From positions 1 to 57,710 of the forward strand of contig CAZWSC010000068.1 in NCBI GenBank assembly GCA_964636385.1: a stretch of DNA of 57,710 bases, in the 5' to 3' direction. Position 1 is the stretch's first letter. Each line of letters starts with the position of its first letter. Shown here in pieces: positions 16,655-25,880 of the stretch. The translations under genes and the position numbers were made by a program. This DNA comes from CAZWSC01 sp964636385 (GTDB taxonomy: Bacteria > Eisenbacteria > RBG-16-71-46 > CAIMUX01). Under the pieces are notes generated by a model, which saw nothing but the letters and a program-made list of their open reading frames with translations, had not been told where the DNA came from and searched no databases.

Positions 16655-17905
16655 ATGCTTCGTCAGGCAATCGCGCTGATGATCACGTGCTGCCTGCTGC
16701 CGGCCTCCTGCGGAGACGATTCCGGACCGGCAGCCACAGACCCCCTCGAATCCAGAAGGATCCCCGTTGAGTTCCAGGAATACTTGGGCCCCGTGGTAGA
16801 CGCCAACACCGCGTTCGCATTCGATCTCTACCACGAGCTGCGTCGCGAGGAGGGGAATCTCCTCCTCTGTCCGTTCAGCATATCCACTGCGCTCGCCATG
16901 ACCTGGGGAGGTGCGCGGGGCGTTACGGAGGAGGAGATGGCCCGGGTGCTGCACTTTCCCCCGGATCAGGAAATGCTGCATCAGATCTATGGCGCAGTCC
17001 TGGCCAGCCTGGACGCCGGGAACTCGCTGGGAGGGTATCGGCTGAACATCGCCAACCGCCTGTGGGGACTGACGGGCTACGAGTGGGAGGAGCCGTTCAT
17101 CGACCTTACCAGGGACCACTACCGCGCCCCGATGACCGACCTCGACTTCGTCAACCACCCCGAACCGTCCCGCCTCGAGATCAACCGCTGGATCGGGGAC
17201 CGCACGGAAGGAACTATCCCCGAGCTCCTCCCCGCGAACAGCATCACCCCGCTGACGGTGCTGGTGCTGACGAATGCGATCTACTTCAATGGAAGCTGGG
17301 CTGTGCAGTTCGATCCGGAGAACACAGAGCCCGGGACTTTCACACTGGAGGACGGCAGCGGGGTCGAGGCCGACTTCATGCAGGTGGTCAGCTCTTTTGC
17401 CGGCGCCCGCATCGGGGAGATCAGCATCCTGGAGCTTCCGTACGTGGGTGGCGACCTGAGCATGTGCCTGATACTCCCGGATGCCGGCCTGCCACTGCGG
17501 GAGCTCGAGGAGAGGATCAGCCCGGAGACGCTGAGTGCGTGGCTTGGCCTGCTCGAGGAGCGGGATGTGAGTGTCGCGATTCCCCGCTTCTCATTCAGCA
17601 GCAGGTTCGAGCTGAGCGGCCCGCTGATCGAACTCGGGATGCCATCGGCATTCGGGCTGGGCATTGCCGACTTCACCGGCATCACAGGAACCGACCCCCT
17701 CTTCATCTCAGGGGTCTACCACGAGGCCTTCGTCAATGTTGACGAGGTCGGAACTGAAGCCGCCGGCGCAACAGGAGTTGTCATCGACCGGACGAGTGTG
17801 CCCCTTTCCTTCCGCGCAGACCGGCCCTTCCTTTTCCTGATACGCGACCACGTGACAGGCAGCATTCTCTTCCTGGGGCGCGTCTCGGATCCGACAGGAG
17901 GATGA
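16655..17905 (+). CDS. Serpin (serine protease inhibitor), lipoprotein
   Basis: The 416-residue product starts with a lipoprotein signal (MLRQAIALMITCCLLPASC, lipobox LPAS-C19). The serpin fold follows: NTAFAFDLYHEL (helix A), NLLLCPFSISTALAM (helix B), LVLTNAIYFNGSWAVQFDPE in the breach and sheet A, and a C-terminal RPFLFLIRD strand. The reactive-centre hinge reads EVGTEAAGATGVV, with the small residues needed for loop insertion, so it should be an inhibitory serpin. Aligning loop length with alpha-1-antitrypsin puts P1-P1' at Thr-Ser, with Arg at P2. It would protect the cell surface or periplasm from proteases. AGGAGGTG precedes the ATG. Bacterial serpins are patchily distributed and often acquired by transfer. 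Confidence 0.93.
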   Translation: MLRQAIALMITCCLLPASCGDDSGPAATDPLESRRIPVEFQEYLGPVVDANTAFAFDLYHELRREEGNLLLCPFSISTALAMTWGGARGVTEEEMARVLHFPPDQEMLHQIYGAVLASLDAGNSLGGYRLNIANRLWGLTGYEWEEPFIDLTRDHYRAPMTDLDFVNHPEPSRLEINRWIGDRTEGTIPELLPANSITPLTVLVLTNAIYFNGSWAVQFDPENTEPGTFTLEDGSGVEADFMQVVSSFAGARIGEISILELPYVGGDLSMCLILPDAGLPLRELEERISPETLSAWLGLLEERDVSVAIPRFSFSSRFELSGPLIELGMPSAFGLGIADFTGITGTDPLFISGVYHEAFVNVDEVGTEAAGATGVVIDRTSVPLSFRADRPFLFLIRDHVTGSILFLGRVSDPTGG

Positions 17906-18061
17906 GTCTCTGCTGACCAGCCCTGACCGGGGGAGCTGTCTCGGCCGACACCTGTTCCCGCGGTCCGGTTGGCCCTTCCCCGGAATCCGCGCGCCTGCTA
18001 ACATGCCTGCGTTCCGGAATCGGCGCCAGGCCATGGATGGCCTGCCCAGGGAGGACGCAAC

Positions 18062-19231
18062 GTGGCGAGTCAATCGTTTGCGCCAATGGTGGAGATTAAC
18101 CGCGGCGGGCTGGTCGAGTCTCATCACCGGGGCGCGGTGGCCGTGGTCGACTCCAGCGGCCGCCTGGTCGCATCACTCGGCAATCCCCGGGAACCCGTCA
18201 TCCTGAGATCTGCAGCCAAGCCCTTCCAGGCGCTTGCGCTGGTCTGCTCGGGTGCTGCAAAGGCCTATGGACTGACCGACGAAGAGCTGGCCGTTGTCTG
18301 CTCTTCCCACGGCGGTGACGAGCGGCAGGTCGCACTGGTAGAGAGCATCCTGCAGAAGGCGGGTCTGGATGAGTCGATGCTCCAGTGCGGAGTCCACGCA
18401 CCGATGGACCCCACGGTCCGCCGTTCCCTCGCCAGAGAGGGCCGGGAACCGGGACCTCTCCACAACAACTGCTCGGGCAAGCACGCAGGGATGCTGGCAA
18501 CGGCGAAGCACCTGGGCCTGACCCTTGACGATTACACAGAGCCCGACCACGGGGTACAGCAGGCAATACTCGGCCTTCTGGCCTTTCTTGCCGGCATTGA
18601 GGCGGACCAGATCCGGATGGCGAAGGGGGGCTGCTCTGCTCCCACCGCATGCCTGCCGCTGCGTTGCATGGCGCTGGCCATGGCCCGTCTGGCAGCCGCG
18701 GGCGAGGGTATCCTCAGGCCGGACCCATCAGCCTTTGAGGATTCGCTGCCGGATCCGGACGAGGATGTCGCCGAGTTCTACGACGATCCGCCGGATCAGG
18801 AGCCGGATCAGGGGAACGAGGTCGATGACGAACTGCCGGTCTCTCTCGAGGAAGGCCTGGCGGTTCTGTGGCGTGCCATGCGCGGCCACCCGGTGCTGAT
18901 CGCCGGGGGCCAGGGCAGGATAGACACCGACATCATGCGCTGCTGCAACCAGGTGGGAATCCCCCTCGTGGCCAAGGCCGGCGCCGAGGGCATCTATGCC
19001 ATGGCCCTGGCCCTGGAGGATGAAGCGTACGGCATCGCTCTCAAGATAGAAGACGGCGCGGAGAGGGCGCGAAACGCCGCCACTGTACAAGCTCTTGTTG
19101 CGCTGGATCTGATTCCTGACGAGGCGGCTCAGGCGCTCGCCGGATACCACCGCCCGATCATCCTTAACTGCAGGGGCGATGCGGTGGGATCGGTTGTGCC
19201 GGTGTTCCAGCTGAACCTCAACACGACGTGA
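18062..19231 (+). CDS. Asparaginase, Rhizobium-type (AnsA II family), with acidic insertion
   Basis: The 389-residue protein belongs to the asparaginase II family (PF06089 type), unrelated to the E. coli enzymes. Motifs are ILRSAAKPFQALAL (47-60), VVCSSHGGDERQ (78-89), HNNCSGKHAGML (134-145) and KGGCSAPT (188-195); the two conserved cysteines (137, 191) and Lys140 are the metal-site residues of the group. It should hydrolyse asparagine to aspartate and ammonia in the cytosol, since no signal peptide is present. An unusual segment from about 217 to 260 is very rich in Asp, Glu and Pro and lengthens the protein by about 45 residues over the family. The GTG start is supported by GGGAGG seven bases upstream. 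No functional link to the serpin is evident. Confidence 0.88.
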   Translation: MASQSFAPMVEINRGGLVESHHRGAVAVVDSSGRLVASLGNPREPVILRSAAKPFQALALVCSGAAKAYGLTDEELAVVCSSHGGDERQVALVESILQKAGLDESMLQCGVHAPMDPTVRRSLAREGREPGPLHNNCSGKHAGMLATAKHLGLTLDDYTEPDHGVQQAILGLLAFLAGIEADQIRMAKGGCSAPTACLPLRCMALAMARLAAAGEGILRPDPSAFEDSLPDPDEDVAEFYDDPPDQEPDQGNEVDDELPVSLEEGLAVLWRAMRGHPVLIAGGQGRIDTDIMRCCNQVGIPLVAKAGAEGIYAMALALEDEAYGIALKIEDGAERARNAATVQALVALDLIPDEAAQALAGYHRPIILNCRGDAVGSVVPVFQLNLNTT

Positions 19232-19361
19232 CGTTGCGGCTCAGGACTGCTCACCTCCTGTAACGGCGATCAGCCTGTCGCCGGACTGAGGCGTGCATAC
19301 CGCGGCGGGCAACCCTGGCCACAGGATCATGCGGCAGCCTGCCGCAGAAGAATGATACGGC

Positions 19362-20288
19362 CTACAGCCCCCAGCGGAAGTGGTAGAAACCCTGGTGGCC
19401 ACCAGGCCACCGAATCTCCAGCACACCTGACGCGTTGAGGCTGTCCCCGTCCTCATGACGGAACCGCAGATCCAGGCGGCCTCCGTTACCGATACCGGTT
19501 CCGAGAAGATCGACCAGGGGATAGGACTCGAGTTCAGGGTAGAAGCCGATCCACTCGGCGCCGGGTGCGCGGATGCTCAGGGTGTTCTGCCTCCACTCGG
19601 TTCTGACTGCCCTCGCCGGCAGGCGCTGCGGCAGACGCTTCCTCGCCTCCTCGAACCGCCCGCTCCACAGAGGGTGCAGCCGATGTTCAGATTCCGCCAC
19701 GACCGGCAGGCGGATCGAGACCTCCTGCTTCTCCGGGACGCATATGTCGCGGCAGATCAGCCAGTCGGCCGTTCCGCTGAGCTCCAGCGTTTCCCCCGGC
19801 CTCGTGCCGGGTGGCGCCCGGAGCGGGAAGATCAGGGTCAGGTTCTTCCTGTACACATGATCCAGGATTCCTCCCGGAGAGACATTCCTCTCAGGAGCAG
19901 GCCATCGGATCGGTCCGGCCTCGTATCCGGGCGGCAATTCCAATGATAGAGATGGCGCATATCCCGTGTCGTTGATCCCGTTCCAGTAGAGGTACCAGCC
20001 TTCGTCGATGAGGAAGTCGAGCGCCAGCCACAAAGTCCGGCCGGGAACCAGTCCGTAAGTCTCGGAGATGAGCGTTGCCTGGGCACGAAGGGTGTCGGAG
20101 GGCTCCGGCGAGGGGGTTACGACTGAAGCGGCCTGCGCCTGCTGCGGGTGTGTCGTGTCTGAGATCACGGACGATTGCATCGAGCAGGCCGCGTCCGTAG
20201 AGAGAGCGGACAGGAGCAGGACGAACAGGACGGCCGCCGCCGGTCTCGGTGTTCTACTTGAGACCAATGATGAATCTGCCTGATGCAA
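19362..20288 (-). CDS. DsbD N-terminal-domain-like envelope protein
   Basis: This 308-residue protein has a signal peptide (AAAVLFVLLLSALSTDA) followed by Cys-Ser, possibly a lipoprotein site. The body resembles the periplasmic alpha domain of DsbD/ScsB: LALDFLIDEGWYLYWNGINDTGYAP, then GPIRWPAPE, LIFPLR, and WLICRDICVPEKQEVSI with the CxxxC pair. That domain normally passes electrons from the DsbD membrane part to periplasmic thiols; here no membrane or thioredoxin domain is attached, so partners must be elsewhere. The TTG at 20288 is the likely start, because the signal peptide begins there; a longer frame to 20408 lacks support. It is the last minus-strand gene of the 19362-29892 group and is separated from treZ by 244 bases with a strong hairpin. 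Confidence 0.75.
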   Translation of the reverse strand: MHQADSSLVSSRTPRPAAAVLFVLLLSALSTDAACSMQSSVISDTTHPQQAQAASVVTPSPEPSDTLRAQATLISETYGLVPGRTLWLALDFLIDEGWYLYWNGINDTGYAPSLSLELPPGYEAGPIRWPAPERNVSPGGILDHVYRKNLTLIFPLRAPPGTRPGETLELSGTADWLICRDICVPEKQEVSIRLPVVAESEHRLHPLWSGRFEEARKRLPQRLPARAVRTEWRQNTLSIRAPGAEWIGFYPELESYPLVDLLGTGIGNGGRLDLRFRHEDGDSLNASGVLEIRWPGGHQGFYHFRWGL

Positions 20289-20350
20289 CTTCCTGGTCTC
20301 CCGGCGGTCAGCCGCCCTGCAACCGAATACAGTTCCCGCCCCGGAATGGC

Positions 20351-20383
20351 CGGGGGTGGGCCCTGGTACAGGACCCACCCCCG
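20351..20383 (-). repeat. Strong inverted repeat (14-bp stem, 5-base loop) between treZ and the DsbD-like gene
   Basis: The arms 20351-20364 and 20370-20383 pair over 14 bases. On the minus-strand RNA the only non-Watson-Crick pair is a G-U wobble, whereas on the plus strand it would be a C-A mismatch, which favours a functional minus-strand RNA hairpin. No T-run follows, so it is more likely a stabiliser or attenuator between the two genes than a classical terminator. The rest of 20289-20532 shows nothing further. Confidence 0.5.
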
Positions 20384-20532
20384 TGGAGGCTGAACGGACG
20401 GTATACAACCTGGATCAGGGGGAGTTCCCTGATGCGTGATGCGGCAGAGAGAGTCTGAATCGATCACATTCTTCGACCGATATCTGAGTCGGCACTGAAC
20501 CCTGCGTCCTTCGCCGGCCTGAGTCTTCCGGC

Positions 20533-22278
20533 CTATCCGGCATTATGACCTGCCATGACAGCAACCGTATGCGGCGGCAGTACGATCTCATGATCCTGGA
20601 GTGTGATCCCTGACTCAGAAGAAAGGACCATCTCCTTTCCGGCAAGGCTTCCGCAGGGGACACGCTGTGATCTGTCAGACAGATTGCACGCGACTACGAC
20701 GGAACCGCGCACCATGGTCAGGCACCGGGCTGTCCCGTCCACTTCCACCCTTGTCCTTTCGAGGCGTCCGTCGGCCAACTCCGGCATTCTCCTTCGCAGG
20801 GCAATCAACGCCCGATACCACTCCAGAATCCGGCTGTGAGGCGGGCGGGCCGGTTCCCGCCAGTCGAGCCGGGAACTCCGGAACGTCGATGCAGCGGATG
20901 GGTCCGGGATCCCGGCAGGATCCCAGCCGAAGGCGGCGAACTCCTTCTGCCGTCCCGTCCGGACAGCCCTTGCCAGCTCAACCTCTTCATCGGAGATGAA
21001 GTACAGGAATGGAGTCGACGCTGACCACTCCTCGCCCTGGAACAGCATGGGAACGAACGGCGCCGTCAGGACCAGGGCCGCGCCTATCTTCTGCAGGCCT
21101 TCCGGCAGGAGGTGGCCCATCCGCTCTCCTGCGGCTCTGTTCCCCACCTGATCGTGGTTCTGCAGACAGCCGACGAATCTGTGGCCTGACAGCCCGCGTG
21201 CGGACCTTCCATGACTCCGCAGCCGGAACCGGGAGTAGCGGCCGTCATACACCAGTCCTTCGGTCAGTACCTTCTTCAGATCGTCCAGGCTTCCGAAGTC
21301 CTGGTAGTACCCGGTTCGTTCGCTGGTAAGAACCGCATGAAGTGCATGGTGGAAGTCCTCGTTCCACTGGGCGTCAATACCGTAGCCTCCCGAATCGGCG
21401 GGACGCACGATCCGGGGATCGTTCAGATCACTCTCCGCGATCAGGAGGTACCCGCGGCCGGTCCGCTCCTCCATCCTGCGGACCTCGCAGGCCAGTTGCT
21501 CGAGAAAGTGAATCGCTGATGTGTCAACGATTGCGTGAACGGCGTCGATGCGCAGTCCGTCGATGTGATAATCGCGCAGCCAGCCCAGGGCATTATCGAT
21601 GAAGAACCGCCGGATCTCGTCGCTGTGTGGTCCGTCAAGATTGACCGCCTTGCCCCAGGGCGTGCGATAGCGGTCGGTCATATAGGGGCCGAAGCGCTCA
21701 AGGTAGTTGCCGCTTGGTCCCAGGTGGTTGTACACCACATCGAGCAGCACAGCCAGCCCTCGCTGATGGCAGGCATCGACCAGGAGCTTGAGCCCGTCCG
21801 GACCTCCGTATGCATGATGCGGCGCGAAGAGGTCAACTCCGTCGTATCCCCAGCCCCTGTCTCCGAAGAACTCGGCCACCGGCATCAGCTCGACATGGGT
21901 TATGCCGAGAGAGATCAGATGGTCAAGATGATCGATGACGTCGGCGAATCCGCCGCCCCCGGTGAAGGTGCCCACATGCAGCTCGTAGATCACGGCCGAC
22001 TCAAGAGGCGGCTGACGCCAACCAGCATCGTTCCACGAATACCGGGCATGATCCACCCACCGGGACGGGCCGTGTACGCCCTGTGGCTGCCAGGCTGATC
22101 GTGGATCCGGAAACGGCCCTTCACCGTTGATACGGAAGGCGTAGTCGGTCCCGTGCGTGATGAAGGGCGCTTCCAGTCTCCACCAGCCCGTCTCATCCCC
22201 CGTCATCCTGATCCGCCGGTTCGAGTGCTCCAGCTCGACCAGATCTGCGAGAGGGGCCCAGACACGCAGCATCGTCAT
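20533..22278 (-). CDS. treZ: Malto-oligosyltrehalose trehalohydrolase (TreZ)
   Basis: The 581-residue GH13 enzyme has an N-terminal CBM48-like domain (LRVWAPLADLVEL). The TIM-barrel motifs follow: LLDVVYNHLGPSGNYL (region I), GLRIDAVHAI with the nucleophile Asp (II), LLIAESDLND with the acid Glu (III) and FVGCLQNHDQVGNR (IV). EFFGDRGWGYDGVDLFAPHHAYGG is characteristic of TreZ and branching enzymes, and the TreY neighbour decides for TreZ. It releases trehalose from maltooligosyltrehalose in the cytosol. The ATG at 22278 lies five bases after the treY stop, and AAGGAG within the treY end serves as ribosome site, so the genes are coupled. Length is normal. Confidence 0.95.
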   Translation of the reverse strand: MTMLRVWAPLADLVELEHSNRRIRMTGDETGWWRLEAPFITHGTDYAFRINGEGPFPDPRSAWQPQGVHGPSRWVDHARYSWNDAGWRQPPLESAVIYELHVGTFTGGGGFADVIDHLDHLISLGITHVELMPVAEFFGDRGWGYDGVDLFAPHHAYGGPDGLKLLVDACHQRGLAVLLDVVYNHLGPSGNYLERFGPYMTDRYRTPWGKAVNLDGPHSDEIRRFFIDNALGWLRDYHIDGLRIDAVHAIVDTSAIHFLEQLACEVRRMEERTGRGYLLIAESDLNDPRIVRPADSGGYGIDAQWNEDFHHALHAVLTSERTGYYQDFGSLDDLKKVLTEGLVYDGRYSRFRLRSHGRSARGLSGHRFVGCLQNHDQVGNRAAGERMGHLLPEGLQKIGAALVLTAPFVPMLFQGEEWSASTPFLYFISDEEVELARAVRTGRQKEFAAFGWDPAGIPDPSAASTFRSSRLDWREPARPPHSRILEWYRALIALRRRMPELADGRLERTRVEVDGTARCLTMVRGSVVVACNLSDRSQRVPCGSLAGKEMVLSSESGITLQDHEIVLPPHTVAVMAGHNAG

Positions 22279-22283
22279 GCCGA

Positions 22284-24935
22284 CTACTCCTTGCGTTCCA
22301 TCAGGGCAACGGGGAAGCGCGACAGGATTGAAGCCAGCCCTGCCTCACCGCCCGGTTCAGTGTCTCCGGTAAGGACGTTGTGCCAGTTGCCGGTCGGCAG
22401 TTGCAACACCGTGTCACCCCAGGACGCATCCAGATGCAGGGGCAGCCTCGGCACAACGGCGACCACTTCCGTACCGCGCATCAGTGCGATCGCGTGGCCC
22501 GATTTCTCCCCCTCAACCACAAGGGGAGAGTAGGCCCCCTGCTCACCGAAGCATTCCGGCTGACGCCGGCGAAGGTGCAGCGTCTGGCGGATCAGCCACA
22601 TCTTGGGCAGGCCCTCATCCATGCGTTGGAGAATCTCCTCCGGTGAGAGACGGACGACCTCCCTCAGGAGCCGGCGACGATCGTCAAAGTCGACAGGGCG
22701 CCTGTTGTCGGGATCAACAAGGCTCAGATCCCAGAGTTCGGTTCCCTGGTAGATGTCCGGCACGCCCGGGGCCGTGAGTCTCAGAAGCGTCTGCGAAAGA
22801 CTGTTAATCCGTCCCGGCTGCACGAGATCTTCGACGAAGGACTCGAGATCGCGGATGAACTCTGCGTCCTCCAGGATCGCCTCTACGAAGTCCTGGATGG
22901 ACGTCTCGTACCGTTCGTTCTGCTGTGTCCATGATGTATGGAGTTTTGCTTCGCGTACCGCTTTCAGCATGTACTCGGCAAGACGCTCGACATCAATGGG
23001 CCACGCCCCTGCCAGCGTCTGGTAGAGAAGGTACTCGGTGTTGCGATCAGGGAACCCTCCGTCCCTGTGCCGTGCGTTGCGGTCGCTCCATCGCCATACT
23101 GCCTCCGCCCACTTGCGGGGGATCTCCGAGAGCAGGGCCAGCCTGGCCCGCACATCTTCACTTCGCTTGGTGTCATGCGTCGTTGCCGCCAGGAGCGAGA
23201 AAGGACGTCTGTCCTGCGCTTCCAGGCAAGCCCGGTGGAACTCCTCCACCGTGGTTGCAAAACGGGCAGGGTTGCCGCCCACTTCGTTCAGGGCGATCAG
23301 GCGATGGTATCGATACAATGCCGTGTCCTCCAGGCCCTTGGCCATCACTGGCCCGGTCAGCTGCTGGAAACGCATGGCGAGTTCGGCCTCTGGTCTTCCC
23401 GGGATCCTCAGCAGCAGGAGTTCTTCCAGAAAGCGGAACAGCTCGGGATCCAGGTCCGGCCTTTCGGCCTTCGCGCCCGAAATGGCGGCGCGGATGTGCC
23501 GCTCGTCATCCTCGCTGACCGAATCTCCGGCGGCGGATGCGTAGGAGCGGTAGACCGGAAACGACACAGCAGTCTCGAACAGGGATTGGCGCAGCTCATG
23601 GCGCGTATAGTCGCGATGGCGGCGGTGCCGCTCACAGATATCGACGAAGAGGCTGGCCAGACGACTGAGATCCCCGCCCAGCAGCCCGGTCAATACCAGA
23701 CGCTTGCAGTCGTGCAGCAAGTCGCTGTAGTTCACGCTTTCGCCGGTGAACTCATCATAGAGTCGGGTCAGCTCCGTCTCGCCGTCAGGGTCGACGAACA
23801 ACCCGCCCGCAAGGTTGAGGAAGTCATATCCCGTGGTTCCGGCTACAGGCCAGTCACCAGGAAGCTTCTCGTCCCTTTCCAGGATCTTCTCCGGCACGAT
23901 CCATGCGTCCGGACAGGATTCCCGCAGTCGCCGGAAATACTCTGCAGGTTCCTTGAGCCCGTCAGGATGATCGATCCGCAGGCCATGGACCCGCCCTTCG
24001 CGGACCCAGGCGATCGGCAGGGCATGGGAGGCATCGAAGACCTCCGGCTCCTCCACACGAAGCGCGACGAGATCATTGATGTCGAAGAAGCGTCTGTACC
24101 CCAGGTCGCGGCTGGCGGAGCGCCAGAACGCCAGCCTGTAGTTCTGTTGATCGATAAGCGTGTCCAGCGCATCGGGATCCCTGTTCAGGCTTCTGATCTC
24201 GTCATCTATGGCGGCACCAGCCCCCGGATCCTCGCGGCAGATGCGGGACAGGAGTTCCGCAAGCACTGTCTTGTCGCGATGGCGCCGTTCGACCGACTCC
24301 CTCACGGTTACCGAGGGGCGCGGAAGACGTGCATAGCTTGCTGCCAGGAACGCAAGGAAGTCTGATCCGCATGACTGGGCCGCACGGCTGGTCAACCCGG
24401 TCAGGCTGGAAGGATCCACGGGAAAGACCCTGTCATGATAGTGAAGGACAAGAATCCCCTCGGAGCGTGAAAGATGAAGCTGGTGATCCTCGAGAATGCG
24501 ACCATAGTGGTCGCCGAGCACCGGCAGGAGCACCTTGTTGGGCCAGCGTTCTTCGGAAGCCTCCCAGTCAACATCGAAGTAGGTCGCATAGCGGCTGGCC
24601 GGGCCGTTCTCCAGAACATCCCACCACCAGGGATTCTGTCTGCCGGCTATCGCCATGTGGTTCGGCACCAGATCACACATGTGGCCCAGCCCCGACGCCT
24701 TCAGAGACTCACACAGCAGATCCCATGCGGCTTCACCGCCGAGTTCCTCGTCGATCCGACCCGGATCGACCACATCATAGCCGTGATTACTGCCCTCGAC
24801 GGCCTGGAGCAGCGGAGAGGTGTACAGGTGACTGACGCCCAGCTCGGACAGATACGGCGCCAGTCCGGCGGCCTGTACAAGCGTGAACCCGTTTCGAAGC
24901 TGAAGCCGGTATGTTGAGACCCGCTCAGGCTGCAT
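22284..24935 (-). CDS. treY: Malto-oligosyltrehalose synthase (TreY)
   Basis: The 883-residue GH13 enzyme isomerises the reducing-end alpha-1,4 bond of maltodextrins to a trehalose-type alpha-1,1 bond, the first step of the TreY-TreZ route from glycogen or maltodextrin. The N terminus (STYRLQLRNGFTL, YLSELGVSHLYTSPLLQA) is diagnostic. Other motifs are DLVPNHMAI (I), GLRIDHPDGL (II), WIVPEKIL with the acid Glu (III) and TTHDTKRSEDVRARL (IV). A long insertion between the barrel strands is normal for the family. It sits 44 bases after the mscS gene and five bases before treZ. No glycogen-debranching treX/glgX gene is in the window. Confidence 0.95.
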   Translation of the reverse strand: MQPERVSTYRLQLRNGFTLVQAAGLAPYLSELGVSHLYTSPLLQAVEGSNHGYDVVDPGRIDEELGGEAAWDLLCESLKASGLGHMCDLVPNHMAIAGRQNPWWWDVLENGPASRYATYFDVDWEASEERWPNKVLLPVLGDHYGRILEDHQLHLSRSEGILVLHYHDRVFPVDPSSLTGLTSRAAQSCGSDFLAFLAASYARLPRPSVTVRESVERRHRDKTVLAELLSRICREDPGAGAAIDDEIRSLNRDPDALDTLIDQQNYRLAFWRSASRDLGYRRFFDINDLVALRVEEPEVFDASHALPIAWVREGRVHGLRIDHPDGLKEPAEYFRRLRESCPDAWIVPEKILERDEKLPGDWPVAGTTGYDFLNLAGGLFVDPDGETELTRLYDEFTGESVNYSDLLHDCKRLVLTGLLGGDLSRLASLFVDICERHRRHRDYTRHELRQSLFETAVSFPVYRSYASAAGDSVSEDDERHIRAAISGAKAERPDLDPELFRFLEELLLLRIPGRPEAELAMRFQQLTGPVMAKGLEDTALYRYHRLIALNEVGGNPARFATTVEEFHRACLEAQDRRPFSLLAATTHDTKRSEDVRARLALLSEIPRKWAEAVWRWSDRNARHRDGGFPDRNTEYLLYQTLAGAWPIDVERLAEYMLKAVREAKLHTSWTQQNERYETSIQDFVEAILEDAEFIRDLESFVEDLVQPGRINSLSQTLLRLTAPGVPDIYQGTELWDLSLVDPDNRRPVDFDDRRRLLREVVRLSPEEILQRMDEGLPKMWLIRQTLHLRRRQPECFGEQGAYSPLVVEGEKSGHAIALMRGTEVVAVVPRLPLHLDASWGDTVLQLPTGNWHNVLTGDTEPGGEAGLASILSRFPVALMERKE

Positions 24936-24979
24936 TGCGGTTCTCCTTCAGATCACGGCTGTGTCGATTCGCAGGCATG

Positions 24980-25879
24980 TCAGTCGCGGTGATTGTGCTT
25001 CGCAGCTCGCTGTACTGCAAGCACCCCGCTTCGCAGATGGATGTCCCTCTGGGGGAACGGGAACTTGACCCCTGCCTCCGTGAACTTCTCGTGGATCGCG
25101 AAGTTGAGTGTGCTGATCATCCTCCCCCTGCGGTGCACCAGGCTCGATGACCATGCGAGGAGTTCGAACAGGATCCCATTGTCGCCGAACTCCTGCAGAC
25201 GTACGGCCGGGGGCGGGAACTCGAGCACTTCGGGCACCTCTTCGGCGACCTCGAGCAGAAGCTGCTCAACGCGGCGCGGATCACTTCCGTAGGCCACGCT
25301 GACCGGGACGTGGAAGCGTACACGATCATCGTTGTACTTCCAGTTCACCACGTCCTCCGTGATGAACTTCGAGTTGGGCACGATAATCGCGATGTTGTCA
25401 TTCGTGAGTACGACCGTGGCCCGCGCGCCAACCTCTATGACATCGCCGGCGACTTCATCCACAATGATCCTGTCGCCGACCTTGACCGGGCGCTCGAACA
25501 TGATGATGAGCCCCGCGATGAAGTTGCCGACGATGTTCTGAAGCCCGAACCCGACTCCGATTCCGACCGCTCCCGCGATGACCGTGAAAGCCGTGAGGTT
25601 TATCCCGGCAGTCTGCACCACAATCAGAAGCCCGATCAGCAGCAGGACATAGCGGACGATCGCACCCGCGGCCTGTCGCGCGCCGGCATCCAGCCTGGTG
25701 CGCAGCAGCGGCCCGTTGGTGAGCCACCGCTGTATCCGCCGCGTTCCCCACAGAAGCAGCACGACGAAGATCGTGAGGTACAGCAGCGACCAGAGCGTGA
25801 TGCGTGTGTCACCCATGTTGATGACAGCCACGTCGAGCAGGTCGCGCGCCCTCCCAAAGAAGCTCCTGAACCAGTCCAT
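24980..25879 (-). CDS. MscS-family mechanosensitive ion channel
   Basis: A 299-residue small-conductance-type channel. Transmembrane segments lie at about 27-45, 70-92 and 98-130. The last (AVGIGVGFGLQNIVGNFIAGLIIMFERPVKVGD) is the Gly/Ala-rich pore helix TM3 with the usual transition into the beta domain. The cytosolic part shows the MscS beta-domain (VNWKYNDDRVRFHVPVSVAYGSDP) and the C-terminal alpha/beta domain ending at FPFPQRDIHLR. It opens on membrane tension to release solutes after hypo-osmotic shock. The ATG at 25879 follows the stop of the preceding permease gene by one base, which fixes the start. The treY/treZ genes downstream suggest a joint osmotic role. Confidence 0.94.
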   Translation of the reverse strand: MDWFRSFFGRARDLLDVAVINMGDTRITLWSLLYLTIFVVLLLWGTRRIQRWLTNGPLLRTRLDAGARQAAGAIVRYVLLLIGLLIVVQTAGINLTAFTVIAGAVGIGVGFGLQNIVGNFIAGLIIMFERPVKVGDRIIVDEVAGDVIEVGARATVVLTNDNIAIIVPNSKFITEDVVNWKYNDDRVRFHVPVSVAYGSDPRRVEQLLLEVAEEVPEVLEFPPPAVRLQEFGDNGILFELLAWSSSLVHRRGRMISTLNFAIHEKFTEAGVKFPFPQRDIHLRSGVLAVQRAAKHNHRD

Positions 25880-25880
25880 G

